From the NCBI RefSeq assembly GCF_900115265.1, contig NZ_FOVU01000002.1, positions 372,001-436,000 of the forward strand: a stretch of DNA of 64,000 bases, read 5' to 3'. The notes under the pieces were generated by a model. The model had not been told where the DNA came from, did no database searches, and saw nothing but the letters and a program-made list of their open reading frames with translations. This document shows positions 22,166 through 30,504 of this stretch, piece after piece (position 1 is the first letter of the stretch; each line of letters opens with the position of its first letter). The translations under genes were made by a program, and so were the position numbers. This DNA comes from Bradyrhizobium sp. Ghvi (GTDB lineage: Bacteria > Pseudomonadota > Alphaproteobacteria > Rhizobiales > Xanthobacteraceae).

Positions 22166-22630
22166 TTATGCGGCCCTCGTGTTCTTGCGGTTCAACTTGG
22201 CGATGTCGAGCTTCTCGGGCGTCTGGGCCTCGTGCGGATGATCGGCACCGCCATAGACGCGAAGGTTGCCCATCTGCACGCGGCCGAGTGGACCACGAGG
22301 GATCATGCGCTCAACGGCCTTCTCGAGCACGCGCTCGGGATGCTTGCCCTCGAGGATCTGGCGCGCGGTGCGCTCCTTGACGTGGCCGACATAGCCAGTG
22401 TGCTTGTAGTAGGTCTTCTGCTCGCGCTTGCGGCCGGTGAGGACCGCATGCTGGGCGTTGATGATGATGACGTTGTCGCCGCAGTCGACGTGCGGGGTGT
22501 AGGTCGGGAGGTGCTTGCCGCGCAGACGCATGGCAACGATGGTGGCGAGACGGCCGACGACCAGACCCTTGGCGTCGATCAGCACCCACTTCTTCGTCAC
22601 CTCGGCCGGCTTTGCCGAAAAGGTTTTCAT
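22166..22630 (-). CDS. rplM: 50S ribosomal protein L13
   Basis: 154 residues with all L13 signatures: [40 protein letters not shown], and the [16 protein letters not shown] to RMIPRGPLG block. The start at 22630 ([11 protein letters not shown]) is the family start; 13 further in-frame residues upstream are not L13-like. First gene of rplM-rpsI, with a candidate promoter at 22688-22716. Confidence 0.98.
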   Translation of the reverse strand: MKTFSAKPAEVTKKWVLIDAKGLVVGRLATIVAMRLRGKHLPTYTPHVDCGDNVIIINAQHAVLTGRKREQKTYYKHTGYVGHVKERTARQILEGKHPERVLEKAVERMIPRGPLGRVQMGNLRVYGGADHPHEAQTPEKLDIAKLNRKNTRAA

Positions 22631-22687
22631 GTCAGAATTTCCGTGGACGGGAGATATCGGCGCGAACACCGCACCGGACTGCGCGGG

Positions 22688-22716
22688 TTTCTAGAGAAGA
22701 GACGCGCCATGGTCAA
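22688..22716 (-). promoter_or_regulatory. Candidate housekeeping promoter for rplM-rpsI
   Basis: On the minus strand TTGACC (22716-22711) and TAGAAA (22693-22688) are separated by exactly 17 bases. This places the transcript start about 50 bases before the rplM ATG. It agrees with a rhizobial sigma-70 pattern but rests on sequence only. Confidence 0.45.
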
Positions 22717-22788
22717 TGCCCAACATCGGAATTTATCCCTGTAAAATCATCTACTTATAAATAAGGTGCGATGTTACCTGCAAAAAGG

Positions 22789-23217
22789 TCAAATATTTGG
22801 AATGGAATAGGTCGATGTGACATGGGCGATCGGATCAGGCGACGTCCCCGATAGCAGGTTCACCTCGCCCACCGCCAGGCGCTTACCGAGCTTGAGCAAC
22901 CGGGCTTCCGCCAGCACATCTTGCCCGGGCTGGCCCTTGCGAAGGAAATTGATGTTGAGATTGGTGGTGACGGCGAGCCCGATCGGTCCGATCGCAGAGA
23001 GCAGCACCACGTACATGGCGAAATCGGCCAGGGCCATCAGCGTTGGACCGGACACGGTTCCGCCCGGCCGCAGCATCCGCTCGCTGTAGCGCTGGCGCAG
23101 AAGGGAGGTCTGGCCGTCTGCGCTCTCGATCGTGATGTCGTCGCCGCTGAAGGCCTGGGGAAACTCGTCGCGGAGAAACTGCTCGAGCTCCGCCACGCTC
23201 ATTTTCGCTAATGCCAT
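22789..23217 (-). CDS. PaaI-family (hotdog fold) thioesterase
   Basis: About 142 residues with the PaaI core RPGGTVSGPTLMALADFAMYVVLLSAIG, in which the Asp/Ser of the hotdog active site lies, and NLNINFLRKGQPGQDVLAEARLLKLGKRL. Such enzymes hydrolyse acyl- or aryl-CoA thioesters in the cytoplasm. It is divergent from the crotonase-fold gene (about 90 bases between starts), and both fit acyl-CoA metabolism. The start at 23217 (MALAKMSVAELE) is chosen from GGGGA six bases upstream. Confidence 0.9.
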   Translation of the reverse strand: MALAKMSVAELEQFLRDEFPQAFSGDDITIESADGQTSLLRQRYSERMLRPGGTVSGPTLMALADFAMYVVLLSAIGPIGLAVTTNLNINFLRKGQPGQDVLAEARLLKLGKRLAVGEVNLLSGTSPDPIAHVTSTYSIPNI

Positions 23218-23303
23218 GCTGTTCCCCACCCTCGCGTCGCGCCGCCTGCTGCATTAGGTTATCTGCATCATCTCACTGTAATAATCCAATCGGAAACGCT
23301 CCA

Positions 23304-24128
23304 ATGTCCGGCCAGGCCGCTCGCACCCCCTCTTCGTCTCAGCCAATTCTGCTGCGCGAAATGATCGGGTCCATCGCGGTGTTGACCCTCAACCGGCCAG
23401 CCGCGCGGAACAGCTTGTCGACGGCCATGATCGCAAGCCTGCATGCCGCCCTGAACGATATCGGCGGCGACAAGGCGGTCCGCGGCGTCGTGCTCGCCGC
23501 CAACGGACCTGCCTTCTCGGCCGGTCACGACATGAAGGAGCTGACCGCGCGCCGCACTGATCCCGATCGTGGTCGCGCCTTCTTCGCCGAGACGATGAAT
23601 GCCTGTAGCGCGATGATGCAGGCGATCGTGCATCTGCCCAAGCCCGTGGTCGCTGCCGTCCAGGGCATCGCGACCGCGGCGGGCTGCCAGCTCGTGGCCA
23701 GCTGCGATCTTGCGATCGCATCGGAAGCCGCACAATTCGCCACACCCGGCGTCGACATCGGCCTGTTCTGCTCGACCCCGATGGTGGCGCTGTCGCGCAA
23801 CGTGCCGCGCAAGCAGGCGATGGAGATGCTGCTGACGGGCGAGCCGGTCCCGGCCTCGCGCGCCCGCGAGATCGGTCTCGTCAATCGCGTCGTCGCCGCC
23901 GGCACCGAGCGCGACGCGGCGATTGCGCTGGCGCAACAGGTCGCGTTGAAATCCGCCTACACCGTCAAGCTCGGCAAGGAGGCGTTCTACCGCCAGGCCG
24001 AGATGAGCCTTGCAGACGCGTATCGGTATGCGGCTGAGGTGATGACCGAAAACATGATGGCGCGGGACGCGGAGGAAGGCATCGGCGCCTTCATCGAGAA
24101 GCGCACGCCGACATGGCGAGATGAGTGA
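23304..24128 (+). CDS. Enoyl-CoA hydratase-like (ECHDC3-type) protein without catalytic glutamates
   Basis: 274 residues of the crotonase fold with the oxyanion-hole segments FSAGHDMKEL and AAGCQLVASCDLAIASE. In hydratases the two catalytic Glu residues lie in GGGCEL and QPE; here these positions read AGCQL and TPG. The sequence pattern instead matches the ECHDC3 group (FATPGVDIGLFCSTPMVALSR; MEMLLTGEPV). By family knowledge this predicts no classic hydratase activity. ECHDC3-type proteins bind acyl-CoA but their reaction is unsettled. The start at 23304 (MSGQAARTP) follows an in-frame region of no similarity. Confidence 0.9.
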   Translation: MSGQAARTPSSSQPILLREMIGSIAVLTLNRPAARNSLSTAMIASLHAALNDIGGDKAVRGVVLAANGPAFSAGHDMKELTARRTDPDRGRAFFAETMNACSAMMQAIVHLPKPVVAAVQGIATAAGCQLVASCDLAIASEAAQFATPGVDIGLFCSTPMVALSRNVPRKQAMEMLLTGEPVPASRAREIGLVNRVVAAGTERDAAIALAQQVALKSAYTVKLGKEAFYRQAEMSLADAYRYAAEVMTENMMARDAEEGIGAFIEKRTPTWRDE

Positions 24129-24140
24129 AACTCTAGCCTC

Positions 24141-24210
24141 GTCATTCCGGGGCGCGCGAGCGCGAACCCGGAACCTCGAGATTTCGCGCTCACGCGCGCC
24201 CCGGAATGAC
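24141..24210. repeat. Intergenic palindromic element (18-bp perfect arms)
   Basis: GTCATTCCGGGGCGCGCG at 24141-24158 is the exact reverse complement of 24193-24210. Between them are GCGAACC- and CTCACGCG-type inner sequences. The 'GTCATTCCGGGGCGCG' type is a recurrent extragenic palindrome in Bradyrhizobium-like genomes. It fills the gap between two convergently spaced plus-strand genes and can fold as a long hairpin in RNA. Confidence 0.85.
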
Positions 24211-24221
24211 GGAAAGAAAAG

Positions 24222-24806
24222 ATGAATCACGACGCCTATCCCGACAATTACATCCGCGCCATCCTCAACAGCGTGAAGTCGATCGCGATGGTCGGAGCCT
24301 CGCCGGTCAATGTGCGGCCGAGCTATTTTGCCTTTAAATATCTGGCACAGCGCGGCTACGACATGATCCCGATCAATCCCGGCCATGTCGGCAAGGACCT
24401 GCTCGGCAAGCCCTTCGTTGCCTCGTTGCGTGATCTCGGCCGTCCGGTCGACATGATCGACATCTTCCGCAACTCCAGCCACATCATGCCTGTCGTCGAG
24501 GAAGCTCTCACACTCGATCCGCTGCCGAAGGTCATCTGGATGCAACTCGGCGCGCGTGACGACGCGGCGGCGGAAAAGGCCGAAGCCGCCGGTATCAAGG
24601 TCGTGATGAACCGCTGCCCCAAGATCGAATACGGGCGGTTATCGTCCGAAATCTCCTGGATGGGTGTCAACTCGCGCACGCTGAGCTCCAAGCGTGCGCC
24701 GGCGCCGACGCAGGGCATGCGTCTATCCCTCAATCGGATGAGTGTCGGCGGCGGCGACACCGCGGCCTCGGATCGCGCGGCCAAAAACAAGAGCGAGCAA
24801 AGTTGA
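24222..24806 (+). CDS. CoA-binding domain protein (YccU-type)
   Basis: 194 residues. A Rossmann CoA-binding domain (residues about 10-145) shows SIAMVGASPVNVRPSYFAFKYL at the start, IPINPGHVGKDLLGKP in the middle and MNRCPKIEYGRL at the end, the pattern of single-domain succinyl-CoA-synthetase-like CoA binders. The C-terminal about 45 residues are polar and low-complexity. The function of the family is not established. It is 138 bases upstream of metY on the same strand; YccU-type genes are often next to O-acetylhomoserine sulfhydrylase genes, which suggests a shared role in sulfur/CoA metabolism (inference). Confidence 0.88.
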   Translation: MNHDAYPDNYIRAILNSVKSIAMVGASPVNVRPSYFAFKYLAQRGYDMIPINPGHVGKDLLGKPFVASLRDLGRPVDMIDIFRNSSHIMPVVEEALTLDPLPKVIWMQLGARDDAAAEKAEAAGIKVVMNRCPKIEYGRLSSEISWMGVNSRTLSSKRAPAPTQGMRLSLNRMSVGGGDTAASDRAAKNKSEQS

Positions 24807-24944
24807 CACAATCGCGAAGGATTCGTTTCGTGAGCGCGTCAATGCGCAGCACGATCGTTCCGAAGTGACGCGGCGCCTTGACGGGAAGCACGGCGGCCAT
24901 CAGCATGCCGCGCGATTTCAGGCCACAAGAACAGGACCCAATCA

Positions 24945-26222
24945 ATGAGCGATCGCCTTCCGGGATTTTCCACCCTCGCCGTGCATGCCGGTGCACAACC
25001 CGACCCGACCACCGGTGCGCGCGCGACTCCGATTTATCAAACGACTTCATTCGTCTTCAACGATGCCGACCACGCCGCCTCGCTGTTTGGCCTACAGGCA
25101 TTCGGCAACATCTATACCCGCATCGGCAATCCCACCAATGCGGTGCTTGAGGAGCGCGTCGCCGCGCTCGAAGGTGGCACCGCCGCGCTCGCGGTGGCCT
25201 CGGGTCATGCCGCGCAAGTCGTAGTGCTGCAGCAATTGCTGCAGCCCGGCGACGAGTTCATCGCCGCGCGAAAACTCTATGGCGGTTCGATCAACCAGTT
25301 CACGCATGCGTTCAAGAGCTTCGGCTGGAATGTGGTGTGGGCCGATCCCGACGATATCGCGAGCTTCGAGCGCGCGGTGACGCCGCGCACGAAGGCGATC
25401 TTCATCGAATCCATCGCCAATCCCGCCGGCAGCATCACCGACATCGAGGCGATCTCGACGGTGGCGCGCAAGGCGGGCGTCCCCTTGATCGTCGACAACA
25501 CGCTGGCCTCGCCCTACCTGATCCGCCCGATCGACCACGGCGCCGACATCGTCGTGCACTCGCTGACGAAATTCCTGGGCGGCCATGGCAATTCGCTCGG
25601 CGGCATCATCGTTGATGCCGGCACCTTCGACTGGTCGAGCGGCGGCAAATATCCGATGCTGTCGGAGCCGCGCCCCGAATATCACGGCATTCGCCTCCAG
25701 GAGACGTTCGGCAATTTCGCCTTCGCCATCGCGTGCCGCGTTCTGGGCCTGCGCGACCTCGGCCCGGCGCTGTCGCCGTTCAACGCCTTCATGATCCTCA
25801 CCGGCATCGAAACGCTGCCGCTGCGCATGCAGAAGCACTGCGACAATGCCAAGGCGGTCGCCGAATTCCTCGCCGGCCACCCCGCAGTGTCCACGGTGAA
25901 CTATGCCGGCCTTGCCAGCGACAAGTACAACCAGCTCGCGCGCAAATATGCGCCGAAGGGCGCAGGCGCCGTCTTCACTTTCAGCCTCAAGGGCGGCTAC
26001 GACGCCGGTGTCAGCCTGGTGTCGAAACTGCAGCTGTTCTCGCACCTCGCCAATGTCGGCGACACCCGCTCGCTCGTGATCCACCCGGCCTCGACCACGC
26101 ACAGCCAGCTTGACGACGCCGCCAAGATCAAGTCCGGCGCCGGCCCCGACGTGGTGCGGCTCTCGATCGGGATCGAGGACAAGGAAGACCTGATCGCGGA
26201 CCTGGAGCAGGCACTGGCTTAG
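24945..26222 (+). CDS. metY: O-acetylhomoserine sulfhydrylase / aminocarboxypropyltransferase
   Basis: 425 residues, full length for the PLP-dependent Cys/Met metabolism family. It uses O-acetylhomoserine with sulfide (or methanethiol) to make homocysteine (or methionine). PLP-binding residues are visible: Lys209 as Schiff-base lysine in HSLTKFLGGHG, VDNTLASPYL with the PLP-ring Asp184, and YTRIGNPT at 57-64. The length and the insertion GTFDWSSGGKYPMLSEP indicate MetY rather than MetB/MetZ. I looked for a SAM riboswitch in the 138-base leader and did not find one I could support. Confidence 0.93.
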   Translation: MSDRLPGFSTLAVHAGAQPDPTTGARATPIYQTTSFVFNDADHAASLFGLQAFGNIYTRIGNPTNAVLEERVAALEGGTAALAVASGHAAQVVVLQQLLQPGDEFIAARKLYGGSINQFTHAFKSFGWNVVWADPDDIASFERAVTPRTKAIFIESIANPAGSITDIEAISTVARKAGVPLIVDNTLASPYLIRPIDHGADIVVHSLTKFLGGHGNSLGGIIVDAGTFDWSSGGKYPMLSEPRPEYHGIRLQETFGNFAFAIACRVLGLRDLGPALSPFNAFMILTGIETLPLRMQKHCDNAKAVAEFLAGHPAVSTVNYAGLASDKYNQLARKYAPKGAGAVFTFSLKGGYDAGVSLVSKLQLFSHLANVGDTRSLVIHPASTTHSQLDDAAKIKSGAGPDVVRLSIGIEDKEDLIADLEQALA

Positions 26223-26360
26223 CGAGCTGCGCCACTATCCATCCGCACCGGGATTTGGCGCTGGCCTGAAGTCTCCGCGCCAGCCCGGCTGCAGTTAACA
26301 GTCGTTAACCACATCTGCCGCATACATCGACTTTGGATCGCCTTTGATTCGGAGCCGACG

Positions 26361-26705
26361 ATGCTGCGCTGGATAGTGCCTGCCCTGGCGGTGATGCTGA
26401 CGGTTTCAGCCGCACATGCCGCCGACTTGCCGGCCCACCCGAAGCGGCGGGCCGCCGCTCCCCCGCAGGAACCGCCGAAGGTCTATGTCGAGACCGATCC
26501 GGATGCGCTGATCTCGCCGGCCTATGGCATCGGCAGCTACATCGAAAACCTGCCGGGCACGCCGCTGTTGCCGGGGTCGCATACGCTGCCGGGCTATTAC
26601 GGCCGCCCTTGGGACTACGACTATCAGGGCGCGTATTACGGCGGGAAGCAGGTCGACTACTTCTGGCGCCTGCCCTACGCGTGCGGCATCTACGGCTACT
26701 GCTGA
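26361..26705 (+). CDS. Small secreted protein, Tyr/Gly/Pro-rich
   Basis: 114 residues. A signal peptide (cleavage after SAAHA, near residue 20) is followed by a proline-rich basic linker and a Tyr/Gly-rich C-terminus (ending YACGIYGYC, with two cysteines). It resembles the many short periplasmic proteins of Bradyrhizobium of unknown role. The start ATG has GGAG seven bases upstream. The stop is directly next to the stop of ctaA (convergent, no gap). Confidence 0.8.
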   Translation: MLRWIVPALAVMLTVSAAHAADLPAHPKRRAAAPPQEPPKVYVETDPDALISPAYGIGSYIENLPGTPLLPGSHTLPGYYGRPWDYDYQGAYYGGKQVDYFWRLPYACGIYGYC

Positions 26706-27788
26706 TCAGCCGGGCTGCCCCGCCGGGACCGCGCGTGGCTGCGTCTCCGCGGATTGCCGCGACGCCAGCCGTTCCGCCTGCATCACCGCCAACGTCAACA
26801 CCACGATCGCGACCGCCTGGTGCGAGAGCGCGAGGTCGATCGGCACCTGGTTGAGCAGCGTGAGGATGCCGAGCATGGCTTGCAGGCTCACCGCCGCGAG
26901 CAGCCAGAGCGCGCCACGCGCCGCTGATCCGGCGCGCGAGCGCATCGCGTCGAATGCATGCAGCGCCACAAGCATGAGCAGCGCATAGGCCGTCATGCGG
27001 TGCTCGAACTGCACAGTCAGCACGTTGTCAAACATGTTGCGCCACCACGGTGTCTCGAACCACAGCCGCTCCGCGGACGGAATGAACGCGCCGTCGATCT
27101 CGGGCCAGGTGTTGTAGGCCCGCCCCGCACGCAAGCCCGCAACCAGCGCACCGAAATAGATCTGGATGAAGGTCACGATCACCAGCACCGCGCTCGTGAA
27201 CCGCAGGCGCGCCGGGACCACAAGCTGCGGGCGATCGGCAAGACGCCGCACCGTCCAGACGATGCCAGCGAAGATCAGCAACGCCAGCACCAGATGCGTC
27301 GCCAGCCGATATTGCGACACTTCGACCCGCTCGGAGAGGCCCGAGGCTACCATCCACCACCCGACCGCGCCCTGGAGACCGCCGAGGGCGAACAGCAGCC
27401 ACAGCCGCCGCTTCAACTCGCTCGCCAGACCGCCGCGCCATAGGAAAAACAGGAATGGCAGCAGATAGGCGACGCCGATGAACCGGCCGAGCAGGCGATG
27501 GCTCCACTCCCACCAGAAGATCTGCTTGAACTCGGAAAGCGACATGCCGGCGTTGAGCTCGCGATATTGCGGTATTTTCTTGTAGGCTTCGAAGGCCTCG
27601 GTCCACGCCGCTTCCGACAGCGGCGGAACACTGCCCGTCACCGGCTTCCATTCGACGATTGAAAGACCGGATTCCGTCAGCCGCGTCGCGCCGCCGACCA
27701 GCACCATCAGCGCGATCAGGGCGGCCACGGAGATCAGCCACCAGCGCACGGCGCGATGGGCGTTGGTCGGAGCAAAATTCGTCGTCAT
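26706..27788 (-). CDS. ctaA: Heme A synthase (COX15/CtaA type 2)
   Basis: 360 residues with eight membrane helices. It oxidises the C8 methyl of heme O to give heme A for aa3-type cytochrome oxidase in the inner membrane. The two four-helix halves carry the paired histidines expected for heme ligation: [12 protein letters not shown] and [12 protein letters not shown] in the first half, and [15 protein letters not shown] and [11 protein letters not shown] in the second. [20 protein letters not shown] near the N-terminus is a strong CtaA signature. No cta operon genes adjoin, as in other members of this family of genomes. Confidence 0.97.
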   Translation of the reverse strand: MTTNFAPTNAHRAVRWWLISVAALIALMVLVGGATRLTESGLSIVEWKPVTGSVPPLSEAAWTEAFEAYKKIPQYRELNAGMSLSEFKQIFWWEWSHRLLGRFIGVAYLLPFLFFLWRGGLASELKRRLWLLFALGGLQGAVGWWMVASGLSERVEVSQYRLATHLVLALLIFAGIVWTVRRLADRPQLVVPARLRFTSAVLVIVTFIQIYFGALVAGLRAGRAYNTWPEIDGAFIPSAERLWFETPWWRNMFDNVLTVQFEHRMTAYALLMLVALHAFDAMRSRAGSAARGALWLLAAVSLQAMLGILTLLNQVPIDLALSHQAVAIVVLTLAVMQAERLASRQSAETQPRAVPAGQPG

Positions 27789-27898
27789 TTCAGGGACAAA
27801 CCAAGCTTTGTGACTAAGAGACTTGAACCGGATTGCGTGCCCCTTATAGTCCCCCGCTTCCGCAGCGCAAGTTACGCGAAAGCCGTAAAGTCCCCGCT

Positions 27899-28120
27899 AT
27901 GACGATCCGCACCCGCAAGTTCCTCGGCGCCATCCTGCTGCTGGTGCTGGCCACCGTCTGGGCCCTGCTCGGCATGGCGCTCGCACAGATGCCGTGGATC
28001 GCCGAGTCCGGTTGGCGGCAGGCGATCTATTACGTAGTGGTCGGCATGGGCTGGGTGCTGCCGGCGATGCCGATCGTGAGCTGGATGCAACGGCCCGATC
28101 GCGCCAAATCTAGCTCGTAA
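27899..28120 (+). CDS. DUF2842 small membrane protein
   Basis: 73 residues with two membrane helices (FLGAILLLVLATVWALLGMALAQ and IYYVVVGMGWVLPAMPIVSWM). The layout and the ending W-M-x-R-P-D match DUF2842, found only in alphaproteobacteria. Function is unknown. The start ATG at 27899 was chosen because the in-frame sequence upstream is the ctaA promoter region. It overlaps the 3' end of the convergent deacetylase-like gene by 11 bases. Confidence 0.85.
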   Translation: MTIRTRKFLGAILLLVLATVWALLGMALAQMPWIAESGWRQAIYYVVVGMGWVLPAMPIVSWMQRPDRAKSSS

Positions 28121-29162
28121 CGCTGCTCGTCGGTTTCACGGGCGCAAAGGCAACACCTGATACCAGCACCCGCAGCATGCGCAGCGAGCGAACCCGCCCG
28201 TCCCAGGCAATCCGCGGCAGCGCGTGCAGATTGGTTCGCCCTTCCGCATCGACGATCCCAGGGATGGTCGACACCGCACTGACAAAACCAGCCTCTTCCG
28301 CCATCACGACGTGGCTCCGCCGAAACGAAGAGCGGTCGCCGAACGGAAACGCCAGATGCCGGATCTCGCGGCGGAAGGATGCTTCTGCGACCGCCTTTCC
28401 CATCGTCATCTCGCGCAGCGCAGCCGCGTCCTTCATGTTGGCGAGGTTGGGGTAGTTCACGGTCGCGCTGCCGATCGTGACCAGCGGATCGGCGGCAAGC
28501 TTCGTCAGATCCTCCCAATCCATCGACGCCTCGCGCGAGAGCGCCGCGACATCGATTCGGTAGCGCGTACAGAGATCGGCGATCGCGACGGACAGATCCG
28601 CCGGCGGCAGCGAGCGCAACCAGCTTTCGACAAACGAAAATAGCGCCTGCTTCTCGGCACTATCGGTCACGGTGAAGCGCTGCTCCCTGTCACCCATCAT
28701 CAGACTGATGCGGCTCTCGCGCGCGATCACCTGCTCAAGCCCGAGCCACCAGGCCTCGCCGACACCGTCGGGAAAGGCTGTGGGAACGTAGATCGTAAAC
28801 GGCACGGAGTGGCGCGCCAGCACCGGATATGCAAACCTAATCAGGTCCTTGCTCGCGCCATCGAAGGTGAGTGCCACGAAGCGCCGCCTCCCGGGTAGCG
28901 TCACCGCGCGCCGGCAGACCTCGTCCATACCGACGAAATCATAATTCCAGCGCTTCAGCGCGCGAATGGCACGATCCAGAAATTGCGGCGTGATTTCGTT
29001 ATGGCGCAGCGGCTGGAACGCATCGCCCCGCCGTGGCCGCACGCGCTCGAAGCGCAGGATCGCCCCGGCCCCACGGCTGCGCAGCAGGGGCTGGCCGGTG
29101 AACCAGGCCAATTCGAGCCACAACCGTTCCAGCCATCCGTCATCAGGTGCCAATATCCCCAC
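28110..29162 (-). CDS. Polysaccharide-deacetylase-fold protein with missing metal ligands
   Basis: 350 residues. The NodB-homology barrel is evident (residues about 75-330): FVALTFDG starts the first motif and VTIGSATVNYPNLANM the second. Functional deacetylases need TFDDG (catalytic base plus metal Asp) and H-T-V-x-H (two metal His). Here the sequences are TFDG-A (99-103) and SATVNY (232-237), so one Asp and both His are lost. The protein therefore probably binds sugar without hydrolysing it, or uses another mechanism (inference). The N-terminus has no signal peptide. It is divergent from the FemAB-like gene and lies at the edge of the exopolysaccharide cluster. Confidence 0.8.
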   Translation of the reverse strand: MGILAPDDGWLERLWLELAWFTGQPLLRSRGAGAILRFERVRPRRGDAFQPLRHNEITPQFLDRAIRALKRWNYDFVGMDEVCRRAVTLPGRRRFVALTFDGASKDLIRFAYPVLARHSVPFTIYVPTAFPDGVGEAWWLGLEQVIARESRISLMMGDREQRFTVTDSAEKQALFSFVESWLRSLPPADLSVAIADLCTRYRIDVAALSREASMDWEDLTKLAADPLVTIGSATVNYPNLANMKDAAALREMTMGKAVAEASFRREIRHLAFPFGDRSSFRRSHVVMAEEAGFVSAVSTIPGIVDAEGRTNLHALPRIAWDGRVRSLRMLRVLVSGVAFAPVKPTSSVTS

Positions 29163-29283
29163 CCTCGCGTTCGCCGGCGGCTCGTTCCCTCAGCCATTGT
29201 CATTACCCTTTGTTGACATTTGTTTGCAAAGGTCGGCCACAGGCCGAAATACGTATTTTTTGCTTTCTCGACGGGTTTCGCAG

Positions 29284-30465
29284 ATGACCATGGCTGCGGC
29301 GATGCAAAGCCGGACGGCAGAATCGCCAGCGCGGTCCAAAGCGAGCCGTATCGCGCATGTCGACATCGTCGGCGCCATCGCCGAGGCCGAGCCGGTGTGG
29401 CGCGCATTTGAAGAGCCCGGACACCTGTTCACACCTTATCAGCGGTTCGATCTGCTGGGCTCCTGGCAACGATCGGTCGGGGAGCGCGAAGGCGCTCGCC
29501 CCTTCGTCGTGATCGCGCGCGATGCCGAACGCAGGCCGCTCGCGTTGCTGCCGCTCGCACTGCGCCTGGGCCACGGCGTGCGCACGGCCTGCTTCATGGG
29601 AGGCAAGCACCCGACCTTCAACATGGGGCTATGGAGCGCTGAGTTCGCGGCACAGGCCGTCGTCGCCGATCTCGACATGCTCTTCGCTCCGCTGCGCGAC
29701 CAGGTCGACGTTCTCGCCCTGACGCAACAGCCCAAACGTTGGCACGACCAGCAAAACCCATTCGCGCTGCTGCCGCAGCAAACCGCCGTCAATCGCTGCC
29801 CGCTGCTGATGATAGAGCCCGGTGGTCCACCCGCATCGCGGATCAGCAACTCCTTGCGCCGCCGCCTCAAGAGCAAGGAGAAGAAGCTCCAGGCGCTCGC
29901 CGGCTATCGCTACCACCTTGCCACGACGGACGCCGACGTCACGCGCCTGCTCGACTGGTTCTTCCGCGTCAAGCCGGCGCGGATGGCGGAGCAGAAGCTG
30001 CCTGATGTCTTTGCAGAACCTGGCGTCGAGCATTTCATCCGCAGCGCCTGCCTCGCACCGCGTGGCGAAGGCCGCGTCATCGATATCCATGCGCTTGAAT
30101 GCGACGAGGAAGTGATCGCAATCTTCGCCGGCGTCGGCGACGGTGAGCGCTTCTCGATGATGTTCAACACCTACACGATGTCGGAGCACGCCCGCTATAG
30201 CCCCGGCCTGATCCTGATGCGCTACATCATCGACCGTTACGGCGAGCGCGGCTACCGGTCACTCGACCTCGGTATCGGCTCGGATGACTACAAGCGCATG
30301 TTCTGCAAGGACGACGAGGAGATCTTCGACAGCTTTGTGCCGCTGACATCACGCGGCAAATTCGCCGCGATGGCGATGTCTTCGCTCAATCATGGCAAGC
30401 GACTGGTGAAGCAGAACCAGATGCTGTTCGACCTGGCCCGCAAGCTGCGGCGGGCGTTCGGGTAG
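29284..30465 (+). CDS. FemAB/GNAT-like acyltransferase of the exopolysaccharide locus (BcsL/CelD-type)
   Basis: 393 residues. The C-terminal half (about 200-370) is a GNAT-like domain of the FemAB/CelD type, with the typical ending YSPGLILMRYIIDRYGERGYRSLDLGIGSDDYK. The N-terminal half shows RPFVVIARDAERRPLALLPLAL and FMGGKHPTFNMGLW. Relatives are placed in cellulose and capsule operons and are thought to transfer acyl groups to sugars or lipid carriers (not shown biochemically). The start MTMAAAMQSR at 29284 is the first good one; no clear Shine-Dalgarno is seen and the neighbouring ATGs (29290, 29302) are alternatives. Divergent from the deacetylase-like gene, with an AT-rich promoter gap. 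Confidence 0.78.
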   Translation: MTMAAAMQSRTAESPARSKASRIAHVDIVGAIAEAEPVWRAFEEPGHLFTPYQRFDLLGSWQRSVGEREGARPFVVIARDAERRPLALLPLALRLGHGVRTACFMGGKHPTFNMGLWSAEFAAQAVVADLDMLFAPLRDQVDVLALTQQPKRWHDQQNPFALLPQQTAVNRCPLLMIEPGGPPASRISNSLRRRLKSKEKKLQALAGYRYHLATTDADVTRLLDWFFRVKPARMAEQKLPDVFAEPGVEHFIRSACLAPRGEGRVIDIHALECDEEVIAIFAGVGDGERFSMMFNTYTMSEHARYSPGLILMRYIIDRYGERGYRSLDLGIGSDDYKRMFCKDDEEIFDSFVPLTSRGKFAAMAMSSLNHGKRLVKQNQMLFDLARKLRRAFG

Positions 30466-30504
30466 CAGGCCCGCCCTTTCCTACAAGGGGAAAAGGGAAA
30501 CCAA

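Noticed and set aside
24807..24944. SAM-II or other SAM riboswitch upstream of metY
   Set aside because: Alphaproteobacterial metY leaders often have one, but the conserved core bases were not found in this 138-base leader.
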